Source: Flavobacterium davisii
GTDB taxonomy: Bacteria > Bacteroidota > Bacteroidia > Flavobacteriales > Flavobacteriaceae
Reading direction: 5' to 3'
Assembly (NCBI RefSeq): GCF_019565505.1
Contig: NZ_CP067378.1
Span: 1,302,001 to 1,366,000, forward strand
DNA: 64,000 bases
Shown in pieces: positions 11,416 through 19,775 of the stretch. Each line of letters opens with the position of its first letter. Within the stretch, counting starts at the first letter, position 1. The notes under the pieces were generated by a model. That model searched no databases. It saw only the letters and a list, made by a program, of their open reading frames with translations, and was not told the DNA's origin. Made by a program: the position numbers and the translations under genes.

Positions 11416-11834
11416 ATGAAAAAAATAATGTTATTATGTTTGATATTTGTATTATCAAACACATTTGCTCAGGAAACAGAGAGTAAAACTAAAAAGTCAA
11501 ACAAATCTGAGACTACAAAATTAGAAAAAACAAAAAAAGAAGTAATTCAAGCAAAAAATGAAACGGAATTAACAAAAAAAGAAAACAAAGCCTCCGTAAA
11601 AGAAAAAGCAAAAGAGGAAACCAAACAAAAGAGCACAAAAAAGAAAAGGAAATAAAGGTTTCTAAACCTACTAAAAAAGAAAGAGAAACAATAGAAAAAG
11701 TAAGTTCTAGTTCTAAAGATAAAATGGTAGGAAAATACAAAGATCGTCCAGTATATGAAGGTCCTAGAGGCGGTAAATATTACATTAATAAAAATGGAAA
11801 TAAAACCTATCTAGATGATGACCAAGTAAAATAA
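11416..11834 (+). CDS. Small exported Lys/Glu-rich protein with C-terminal PBCV-adaptor-like motif (one frameshift)
   Basis: About 139 aa if the frame is restored. It has a signal peptide (MKKIMLLCLIFVLSNTFAQ), a low-complexity Lys/Glu/Thr middle and a C-terminal block (YKDRPVYEGPRGGKYYINKN then GNKTYLDDD) resembling the short PBCV-specific basic adaptor motif, where Gly-Pro-Arg-Gly-Gly-Lys-Tyr-Tyr is the hallmark. The frame breaks at an A6 run near 11635-11640; reading one base back joins both halves. That run is A-AAA-AAG in the phase used by programmed -1 frameshifting. However, the many other homopolymer slips in the window make a missing A more likely. Function unknown. ATGs at 11395 and 11416 are both possible; the latter begins the signal peptide. 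Confidence 0.65.
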
Positions 11835-11840
11835 AAAATA

Positions 11841-12005
11841 GAAAATGTTCAAAAGCAACCACTTAATAGTTATTCCGTATTTCAACCTAAAAGGAATTTC
11901 ATTGTTAAGTTATGTCATTTTTTTATTAAAATCTTCTTTTAATCAATTGAATTAAAGGATCTAAACAAAGTCAAATGATAAAATCATTCGCTTTTGAACA
12001 TTTTC
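11841..12005. repeat. 165-bp non-coding segment bounded by perfect 16-bp inverted repeats
   Basis: GAAAATGTTCAAAAGC at 11841-11856 is the exact reverse complement of GCTTTTGAACATTTTC at 11990-12005. The interior has no plausible gene. The architecture resembles the other inverted-repeat elements in the window, though the end sequence differs. Confidence 0.55.
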
Positions 12006-12063
12006 TTTTTAAAATAGATCTATAGTTTTTTTCGATAAATTAAATTTATTTAGTTTCTATGTT

Positions 12064-12071
12064 TAATTTTG
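12064..12071 (+). promoter_or_regulatory. Bacteroidetes -7 box (TAATTTTG) for the GH13 lipoprotein
   Basis: TAATTTTG matches TAnnTTTG, 43 bp upstream of the ATG at 12115. Confidence 0.45.
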
Positions 12072-12114
12072 CAATGTTTAACTTGATGAATTCAGATTGT
12101 TGGGTATTGTAAAG

Positions 12115-13521
12115 ATGAAAAGAAATGTAATTTATTTAGGAATAATACTCTTTCTATTAATAGCTTGCCATAAAAAAGCTCAAAAAGTAATTGTACCTAA
12201 AAAAATTATAACCTGCTTAGATTCTAAAATAACTCAAAATGCAATAGTCTATCAAGTTAATATAAAAAATTATTCCGCGGAAGGAAGCTTTAACGCTTTT
12301 GCTAAAGATATTCCTAAGTTAAAAGCAATAGGAATTAAAATTATTTGGTTAATGCCTGTTCAAGAAATGGGCCATTTTAAAAGAAATATTACAAATATCA
12401 CTACGCCTAAAAAAATAGAGGATACTGTAACCAAACAAATTTTAAAAGGGAATCCCTACGTCATTAAAAATTATAAAAAAATAGACCCTAATTATGGCTC
12501 AGACACGGATCTTAAAAAAATAATAAAAACAGCGCATACTAATGGTATGTACGTAGTTTTAGATTGGGTAGCCAATCATACTGCTTGGAACCATGATTGG
12601 ATTACGTCACATCCTGATTTTTATCTGAAAAATAAAAAAGAAATTCTCCTTACTCCTTATCATTGGATAAACGTTGCAAAATTAAATTATACTTCTTCTG
12701 ATTTACATTTTACAATGATAAATGAAATGAAGTATTGGATACAACAATTTGATATAGATGGTTTTCGTTGTCAAGTAGCTTCAGAAGTTCCTACCTTTTT
12801 TTGGGAACGAGCTGTAAAAGAACTCCGAAAAATAAAACCCATTTTAATGATAGCCGAAGCAGAAAAAGAAAGTTTATTAAAAAACGCTTTTGACATACAA
12901 TATGCTTGGGAAGCACACCATATTTTAAATAGCATTGCCCAATCCAAGATGAATGTCCTAGATCTTGATCGTTATTTAGAAAAAGAAGAAAATAACTTTC
13001 CAAAAGACAAAATGCGTTTGCATTTCATCACAAATTATGATGAAAATATTTGGAATGGTACAGAATACAAAAGAATGGGACAAGCTGTAGAAGTTATGAC
13101 AGTACTAACTTATATATTAAATGGGATTCCATTAATTTATAATGGTCAAGAATATGATTCTCACAAACAATTCCCTCCTTACAAGAAAGATACATTATTG
13201 CATACAGAAGGAAGAATGATGCCTATTTATAAAAAATTAGGTACGCTAAAAAAAGCATACCCCTTTTTAAATACAGGAAAAGAATCTGCTACTTCTATTC
13301 GGATTCATACAAATAACGATCGTGTTTTTTGGATGTGTAAAAGAGAAAAAAAGAATAGAAAACTTTTCTTTATAGCAAATTTATCTTCTGAAAAACAAAA
13401 TTTCAAATGGCCTATCACAGGATGTTTTAAAGATTTTTTTGAAAATAAATTAATAGAAATTAAAAATACATCAGCATCTACTTTTCAACCTTGGCAATAT
13501 AAAATTTTAATAAGTCCATAA
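12115..13521 (+). CDS. GH13 alpha-amylase-family lipoprotein with substituted nucleophile
   Basis: A 468-aa protein with a lipoprotein signal (lipobox LIAC, lipidated Cys about residue 18), so probably anchored in the outer membrane. The fold is clearly glycoside hydrolase family 13. Region I is DWVANHTAW and region III is MIAEAEKES, which keeps the acid/base Glu. Region IV is NYDENIWNGTEY; it keeps the Asp, but the usual His is Tyr. Region II reads DGFRCQVASEVP, with Gln where the family has the nucleophile Asp (normally DGFRCDVA). The protein may therefore be a non-hydrolytic binder or inactive. The substitution needs two base changes from GAC/GAT and is not at a homopolymer, so it is unlikely to be a sequencing error. 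A TTG start at 12097 is possible, but the ATG gives the better signal peptide. Confidence 0.85.
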   Translation: MKRNVIYLGIILFLLIACHKKAQKVIVPKKIITCLDSKITQNAIVYQVNIKNYSAEGSFNAFAKDIPKLKAIGIKIIWLMPVQEMGHFKRNITNITTPKKIEDTVTKQILKGNPYVIKNYKKIDPNYGSDTDLKKIIKTAHTNGMYVVLDWVANHTAWNHDWITSHPDFYLKNKKEILLTPYHWINVAKLNYTSSDLHFTMINEMKYWIQQFDIDGFRCQVASEVPTFFWERAVKELRKIKPILMIAEAEKESLLKNAFDIQYAWEAHHILNSIAQSKMNVLDLDRYLEKEENNFPKDKMRLHFITNYDENIWNGTEYKRMGQAVEVMTVLTYILNGIPLIYNGQEYDSHKQFPPYKKDTLLHTEGRMMPIYKKLGTLKKAYPFLNTGKESATSIRIHTNNDRVFWMCKREKKNRKLFFIANLSSEKQNFKWPITGCFKDFFENKLIEIKNTSASTFQPWQYKILISP

Positions 13522-13551
13522 AAATCACAAAATTTAATTTACCCTTTTTGT

Positions 13552-14212
13552 ATGCTAAAAATAGGCCATAGAGGAGCAAAAGGTCATAAAGCCGAAAACA
13601 CAATCGAATCTTTTTTGAAAGCTTTTGAATTGGGAGCAGATGGTATTGAATTAGATGTACATCTTTCATCTAATGGTCAAGCAGTGGTAATACATGATCC
13701 AACCATAGATAGAACCATTAAGAACGCATCAGGATATGTAAAAAATTTCACCACAAAAGATTGTAAAAAAATGGGGATCCCCTCATTAGTAGAAGTCTTT
13801 CATATATTACCAAAAAATGCGTTTCTTAATATTGAAATAAAAGAAGTATTGGCAACAAAAGTTATAGCAGAAAAAATAGAAGAATGGGTAAGATTAGATA
13901 AAATCCAATATAAAAATGTCCTCGTTTCTTCTTTTTATTGGGAAGCATTAGAACAAATAAAAAAAATAAATCCCAATATCATTTTAGGCGTATTAGCAGA
14001 TACAAATGCGTATCAAGCATTTGAATTTGCAAAAAAATAGGCGCTCATTCTATTAATTTATGGTTTCAATTACTAACAAGCGATTTGATACAATTAGCCC
14101 ACGATCATCAAATTCAGGTTCATGCTTATACTGTAAATTCTTCAGAAGATATTATTTTTGTCAAAAAAATGGGAGTCGATGCCATTATTACCGATTACCC
14201 CGATAGAATATG
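13552..14212 (+). CDS. Glycerophosphodiester phosphodiesterase (one frameshift)
   Basis: Hydrolyses glycerophosphodiesters to glycerol 3-phosphate and an alcohol. The N-terminal HRGAKGHKAENTIESF, ELDVHLSSNG and VIHDPTIDRT carry the catalytic His residues and the metal-binding Glu/Asp, as in GlpQ/UgpQ-type TIM barrels. No signal peptide is seen, so it is probably cytoplasmic. The frame breaks at 14031-14037 in an A7 run. Adding one A restores FAKKIGAHSINLWF and the C-terminal block MGVDAIITDYPDRI, stopping at 14212. That stop overlaps the next ATG by 3 bp, and the GH13 gene lies 30 bp upstream, suggesting an operon. Confidence 0.85.
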
Positions 14213-15423
14213 ATAGCAAATTACGATATAGTAGTAATAGGAGGAGGAGCCTCTGGTTTTTTTTCGGCAATTAATATAGCCGAAAAATTTCCACAATTAA
14301 AAATAGCTATTTTAGAAAGAGGAAAAGACGTACTATCCAAAGTCCGTATTTCAGGAGGAGGCCGTTGTAATGTAACCCATGCCTGTTTTGTTCCTAATGA
14401 ATTAGTTAAGTTTTATCCTCGTGGTGAAAAAGAATTAAAAGGCCCTTTTAATCAGTTTTGCAGTGGCGATACAATTGAATGGTTTGAAAAACATGGAGTC
14501 ACTTTAAAAATAGAAGAAGATGGCAGAATGTTTCCCATAACAGACAGTTCACAAACTATTATTGATTGTTTTTTATCAACCACTAAAAAATTAAAAATAG
14601 AAATATTTACAAATCATAGTGTACAAGAAATTTTTCAAGGAGAAGATTATTGGAAAATAACCACCAATCAGCAAGCATTCAAAACAACAAAAGTAATTAT
14701 GACTACAGGTAGTAATCCTAAAATTTGGGACTTACTCCAAAAGTTAGGCCATACAATTATAAATCCAGTCCCTTCTTTATTTACTTTTAATATAAAGGAT
14801 GAGCGAATTAAAGATCTAATGGGAGTATCAGCTCATGCCGCAGTAAAAATAAAAGGAACTAAACTTAAAGCATCAGGTCCGCTACTAATAACGCATTGGG
14901 GATTAAGTGGTCCCGGAATATTACGACTCTCAGCTTGGGGAGCAAGAAATTTATTCGAATTAAATTATCGTTTCGTTTTACAAGTAAATTGGTTAAATGA
15001 TTTAGATTTTGATACCGTTCTGGAAGATTTAAAAGAAATTAAAGAACAAAATTTAAAACGATTAATAAATAAATTTTGCCCTTTTGACTTCCCAAAAGAT
15101 TATGGGAAAGTTTGTTAAAGGCATCGTATATCCAACCTGACACCAAATGGGCTGATTTATCTAAAAAACAATTAACAAACTTAGTACAACAACTTACCCA
15201 AGCTGAATTTATAGTAAATGGTAAAAGCACTTTTAAAGAAGAGTTTGTAACCGCAGGAGGAATTGATTTGAAAGAAGTAAATTTTAAAACAATGGAAAGC
15301 AAACACCTTAAAAATCTTTATTTTGCTGGAGAAATTCTTAATATAGACGCTATAACAGGCGGATTTAATTTTCAAAATGCTTGGACAGGCGGATTTATTA
15401 TTGCTAAAAATTTAGAATTCTAG
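14210..15423 (+). CDS. HI0933/YhiN-family FAD-dependent oxidoreductase (one frameshift)
   Basis: A flavoprotein of about 404 aa with the N-terminal dinucleotide fold VVIGGGASGFFSAI and the family signature RISGGGRCNVTHAC near residue 45. The C-terminal block GGIDLKEVN..MESK..NLYFAGEILNIDAITGGFNFQNAW is also typical of the family, whose physiological substrate is not established. The frame breaks around 15090, where CCC should probably be CCCC; the corrected sequence reads FDFPKRLWESLLKASY. The ATG overlaps the previous stop, so it is translationally coupled to the phosphodiesterase. Confidence 0.85.
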
Positions 15424-15438
15424 TTTGTATATAAAATG

Positions 15439-15446
15439 TATCTTTG
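15439..15446 (+). promoter_or_regulatory. Bacteroidetes -7 box (TATCTTTG) ahead of mvaD
   Basis: A TAnnTTTG match 20 bp before the ATG at 15466. Its presence argues against the upstream in-frame ATG at 15436, which would place the promoter inside the coding region. Confidence 0.5.
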
Positions 15447-15465
15447 CCTCCTAAAAAATCGAAAT

Positions 15466-16544
15466 ATGTTTTCTGAAAAAGATTTTGTTGTATCGGATTA
15501 TTCCATCACATTCACCGAGGGAGATAGTCAGTGGAGTGCTCCAAGTAATATAGCATTAGTAAAATATTGGGGGAAAATAGGGAAACAATTACCCGCTAAT
15601 CCATCTATAAGTTTTACGCTTAATAATTGTAAAACGATCACAAAACTTTCCTTCGTAAAAAAGCAAAATACCGATACCTTTTCTTTTGATTTCTTTTTGA
15701 AGGAAATCCTAAAGAAACATTTAAACCCAAGATTCAAAATTTTTTGGAAAGAATATTAGATTATTGTCCCTATTTAAAAGAATTTCATTTTATCATAAAC
15801 ACCTCTAATACATTTCCTCATAGCTCAGGTATTGCTTCTTCTGCATCAGGAATGGCGGCATTAGCTATGAATATTATGAGCCTAGAAAAATTAATCAATC
15901 CCTCTATGCCAGATGAGTACTTTTTTCAAAAAGCCTCTTTTCTAGCAAGATTAGGATCAGGGAGTGCTTGTAGAAGTATAAAAGGTAAAACAATAATTTG
16001 GGGAGAACATACTGATACACCCAGTAGCTCAAACTTATACGGTATAGAATTAGAAGATTTACATCCTATTTTTCATAACTATCAAGATACCATATTACTA
16101 GTAGATAAAGGAGAAAAACAAGTATCCAGTACAGTAGGACATGATTTAATGCACGGACATCCGTTTGCCACACAACGTTTTGCACAAGCACACCAAAATC
16201 TAACCCGCATTAAAGAAACCCTCACAAAAGGTCATCTAGATGATTTTATAAAAATAGTAGAAAGCGAAGCACTCACATTACATGCTATGATGATGACTTC
16301 TATGCCTTATTTTATTCTAATGAAACCCAATACATTAGAAATCATTAATAAGATTTGGAATTTTAGAATAATTACTCAAATTCCTGTTTGTTTTACACTC
16401 GATGCAGGAGCTAACGTACATATACTGTACCCAATAAACGTAAAAGATCAAGTTTTAGAATTTATTAACAATGAATTAATTATATATTGTCAAAATCGTC
16501 AATATATTTGCGATCAAATAGGTATAGGTGCAGTATTAATATAA
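15466..16544 (+). CDS. mvaD: Diphosphomevalonate decarboxylase (one frameshift)
   Basis: Converts mevalonate diphosphate to isopentenyl diphosphate with ATP, the last step of the mevalonate route. GHMP-type motifs are visible: SAPSNIALVKYWGK at the N-terminus, the phosphate loop PHSSGIASSASGMAAL and RLGSGSACRSIKG. The C-terminal block FTLDAGANVHILYP is also present. The frame breaks at a T5 run near 15695-15700; one more T restores DFFFEGNPKETFKPKIQNFLERI. It is an essential pathway gene, so loss of function is unlikely. Mevalonate kinase follows after a 342-bp gap. Confidence 0.9.
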
Positions 16545-16886
16545 TTCGTATCTTTACAAACACTCTATACAAACAAATAAATCCTTGTTTAGGGAATTAT
16601 AATGAATTTAGAAAACAATAAAAACAGATCATTTTTTAAGATCTATTAAAATAAATCTGATTAAGATTTTTAGAAGTCTAATTATAAAAAAGATACATAT
16701 CAAATAAAAAGAACGTTTTTTATAATAAAGATCAAACATTTAGTTCAAGATCCTTAAAAACAAAACGTTAACAAACAATAAAAAGCACAGTTGCGATAAA
16801 AATATTTTATAAATACTTATAGAATAAAATTCTATAGCCACTATTTTTAATATAGGACAAACCCAATAAATAAAAAAATAGCCAAT
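16545..16886 (+). other. 342-bp gap, no gene seen
   Basis: Very AT-rich. A near-match -7 box, TATCTTTA, lies at 16549-16556 just after mvaD. The longest ATG reading frame I see, from 16602, is only 15 codons. If the promoter is real, mevalonate kinase would have an untranslated leader of over 300 nt; otherwise the gap may hold decayed sequence. Confidence 0.4.
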
Positions 16887-17826
16887 ATGAAAGGACCCCC
16901 TTTTTTACTCAAAGATTTTATTGTTCGGTGAATACGGAATTATTAAAGACTCAAAAGGATTAGCTATTCCTTATAATTTTTATAATGGTGCCCTTAAGAT
17001 AGATGCGAGTTCATCCGAAGAAGCCTTACAGTCCAATAAAAGTTTAAAGAAATTTACTTTCTATTTAAAAGAATTAGCAGAGGAACAACCTGATTTAGTA
17101 ACTTTTAACATCACGGCATTAGAACAAGATGTTTTAAATGGAATGTATTTTGATTCAAGTATTCCACAAGGATATGGAGTAGGAAGTAGTGGCGCATTAG
17201 TAGCAGCTATTTATGATAAATATGCAAACAATAAAATAACCGTTTTAGAAAATCTAACACGAGAAAAATTATTACTACTCAAAACCATTTTTTCACAAAT
17301 GGAGTCTTTCTTTCATGGCAAAAGTTCAGGCCTAGATCCTCTTAATAGCTATTTAAGCTTACCTATATTAATTAATTCAAAAGACAACATAGAGGCAACA
17401 GGCATACCCAATCAAAGTATTACAGGAAAAGGAGCTGTTTTTTTATTAGATTCAGGAATAGTAGGAGAAACAGCCCCCATGGTAAGTATTTTTATGGAAA
17501 AACTAAAAGAAGAAGGTTTCCGTAAAATGTTAAAATCTCAATTCATAAAATATACAGATGCTTGCGTTGAAAACTTCCTAAAAGGAGATGTAAAGTCACT
17601 TTTCACCAATACAAAAGAACTTTCAAAAGTAGTTTTAAACAACTTTAAACCCATGATTCCAGAACAGTTTCATAATGTTTGGCAAAAAGGAATTGAAACC
17701 AATGATTATTATTTAAAATTATGTGGTTCGGGAGGAGGAGGATACATCCTTGGTTTTACAGAAGATCTAGAAAAAGCAAAATCAGCTTTAAAAGATTATA
17801 AGTTAGAAATCGTTTATCAATTTTAG
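16887..17826 (+). CDS. Mevalonate kinase-like GHMP kinase (one frameshift near the start)
   Basis: Phosphorylates mevalonate in isoprenoid synthesis, judged from the family and the neighbouring mvaD. About 313 aa. The start is MKGP at 16887, followed by a C5 run (16901-16905) that breaks the frame. With C4 the reading is MKGPLFYSKILLFGEYGIIK, the standard GHMP N-terminus. The phosphate loop PQGYGVGSSGALVAAIYDKY and the C-terminal GSGGGGYILGF are intact. Some databases call this branch a GYDIA-type GHMP kinase, so the exact substrate is less certain than the family. Confidence 0.85.
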
Positions 17827-17890
17827 TTTAATATTAAGTTAGGAGTAAATAAACCTAAACTTTTAGCGATTCAATATTCAAACAAAATAA

Positions 17891-18806
17891 ATGTTAACGC
17901 GTAAAACAAAATTTTTTTATTAAAAATCGTAAGTCTCATTTCCGTTGTTCGGGGGTATAATATAGCCATCATTATCCTGGCGCAATATTTTGCATCTATA
18001 TTTATTCTAGCACCCGAAAAAAGAGCCTTAGACGTTGTGCTAGATTGGCGTTTATTCTTTTTAGTTTTTGTTTCCGCTTTAGTAATAGCTTCAGGCTATA
18101 TAATCAATAATTTTTATGATTCAGAAAAAGATTTGATTAATAGACCCAATAAGTCCATGTTAGATCGATTGGTAAGTCAAAAAACAAAATTACAAGTATA
18201 TTTTGGATTAAACTTTTTAGCAACAGCCATTGCTTTTATCATTTCTTGGCGCGCTTCTTTTTTTATGCCGTCTATATATTCCTAATTTGGTTTTATTCTC
18301 ATAAACTAAAACGTTATTCGATTATTGGCAATCTAACAGCTTCTTTACTTACAGTACTTCCCTTTTTTGGAATCCTACTCTATTTTAAAAATTTTTACGC
18401 AGTCATCTTTGCCCACGCCTCTTTCTTATTACTATTGATTTTAATTAGAGAAATAATTAAAGATCTTGAAAATATAAAAGGTGATTTTGCTACTAATTAT
18501 CAAACAATCCCCGTGCGATATGGTGAAAAGATATCAAAATATGTCATTACAATATTAGCCTTATTAACTATTATCCCCATTTATATTTTAATTGAAAAAT
18601 TTAATGTAGGATATATGGAAATTTATTTTTACATAAGCATGATTGTTTTAATCATTTTTGTCCTACAACTATGGAAATCTTCAAAACATTCAGATTATAT
18701 ACATTTACATACTATAATGAAAATTTTAATTGTAACAGGTGTTTTTAGCATTATTTTAATAGATCCTTTAGTTATAGTACATAGTAAAATTTTATTTAAC
18801 AGTTAA
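17891..18806 (+). CDS. UbiA-family prenyltransferase (geranylgeranylglycerol-phosphate geranylgeranyltransferase-like, two frameshifts)
   Basis: An integral membrane prenyltransferase of about 305 aa with many hydrophobic helices. The first Asp-rich motif is NNFYDSEKDLINRPNK and the second is REIIKDLENIKGDFATNYQT, both typical of UbiA enzymes that bind prenyl diphosphate through magnesium. The ATG at 17891 starts MLTRKTKFF. The frame breaks at a T7 run near 17921-17927 and at another T7 run near 18258-18264; T8 in each restores VSLISVVRGYNIAIIILAQY and WRASFFYAVYIFLIWFYSH. Its position behind mvaD and mevalonate kinase fits an isoprenoid cluster. The acceptor substrate is not proven. Confidence 0.82.
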
Positions 18807-18845
18807 ATATTTTTATTATACAATTTAAATTTCTAATTTACTGAC

Positions 18846-18853
18846 TATCTTTG
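18846..18853 (+). promoter_or_regulatory. Bacteroidetes -7 box (TATCTTTG) for the pseudouridine synthase
   Basis: A TAnnTTTG match 20 bp upstream of the ATG at 18874, downstream of the UbiA stop. No clear -33 TTTG. Confidence 0.5.
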
Positions 18854-18873
18854 CACAAAAAATAATAGTTGCA

Positions 18874-19704
18874 ATGATAAAAGGAAGAGGAAATAATAAA
18901 AGATCGAATACTAAACCTACTTTTGGTAAACGAGAAGGAGGGAATGCTAAACCTAATTTTAAAAAATCAAATTTAACAAATGGTAAGCCCAAATTCGAAC
19001 GTAAACCCAAACTAGTTACTTCATTAGAAGAAGAAGAAATTCGCTTAAATAAATATATTTCTAATTCAGGAATTTGTTCACGACGTGATGCCGATATTTA
19101 TATCCAATCTGGTAATGTAAGAGTAAATGGAGAAGTTGTAACAGAAATGGGATACAAAGTAAAAACAGGCGATGTCGTAAATTTTGATGGAAGTGTCGTA
19201 ACCCCAGAAAAAAAAGAATACATACTATTAAACAAACCTAAAGGATTTACTACTTCAAAAGAAGAAGATTTAAATGCTAACAATGTTCTGGATTTAGTAC
19301 GTGGCGCTACTAAAGCCAAATTACAACCTGTTGGACGTATGGATAAAACTACTACAGGATTGCTATTATTCACAAATGATACCGATATGGTACGCAAATT
19401 CACACAACCCAATCAGCGTTCCCCTAAAATTTATCAAGTTACATTAGACCGTAATCTAAAATATGAAGACTTAGAAAAAATCCAAAAAGGATTATACATC
19501 AATGAACATAAAATAATGGTAGATGAGGTATCTTATATCGAAAATGCACCCAAATCAGAAGTTGGATTACAAATAAAAACGGCCAATGTAAAAATTGTAC
19601 GTTCTCTATTCGAATCATTAGAATACAATGTTTTAAAAGTAGACCGTGTTGCATTTGCAGGCTTGACAAAAAGAATCTACCTCGTGGAAATTGGAGATTT
19701 TTAA
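18874..19704 (+). CDS. RsuA/RluB-family rRNA pseudouridine synthase
   Basis: A 276-aa enzyme that isomerises a uridine in rRNA. A basic Gly/Asn/Lys-rich N-terminal tail (residues 1-50) precedes an S4 RNA-binding domain (LNKYISNSGICSRRDADIYI, residues about 53-110). The catalytic domain follows, with YILLNKPKGFTTS and GRMDKTTTGLLLFTND, where the Asp of GRMD is the expected nucleophile. The reading frame is complete, and the start is supported by the promoter 20 bp upstream. A terminator follows. Confidence 0.92.
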   Translation: MIKGRGNNKRSNTKPTFGKREGGNAKPNFKKSNLTNGKPKFERKPKLVTSLEEEEIRLNKYISNSGICSRRDADIYIQSGNVRVNGEVVTEMGYKVKTGDVVNFDGSVVTPEKKEYILLNKPKGFTTSKEEDLNANNVLDLVRGATKAKLQPVGRMDKTTTGLLLFTNDTDMVRKFTQPNQRSPKIYQVTLDRNLKYEDLEKIQKGLYINEHKIMVDEVSYIENAPKSEVGLQIKTANVKIVRSLFESLEYNVLKVDRVAFAGLTKRIYLVEIGDF

Positions 19705-19742
19705 CCAATCAAGAAATAATTAATTTAAAAAATATATAAGTT

Positions 19743-19765
19743 AAAGCCTCTAAAAGAGGCTTTTT
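19743..19765 (+). terminator. Rho-independent terminator after the pseudouridine synthase
   Basis: A 9-bp stem, AAAGCCTCT paired with AGAGGCTTT around a 3-base AAA loop, runs into a T-tract. It lies 38 bp after the stop codon. Confidence 0.85.
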
Positions 19766-19775
19766 GAATAAATGT

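Noticed and set aside
16602..16649. A 15-codon open frame in the mvaD-mevalonate kinase gap
   Set aside because: Too short, no promoter or ribosome-binding context, and composition like the surrounding AT-rich DNA.
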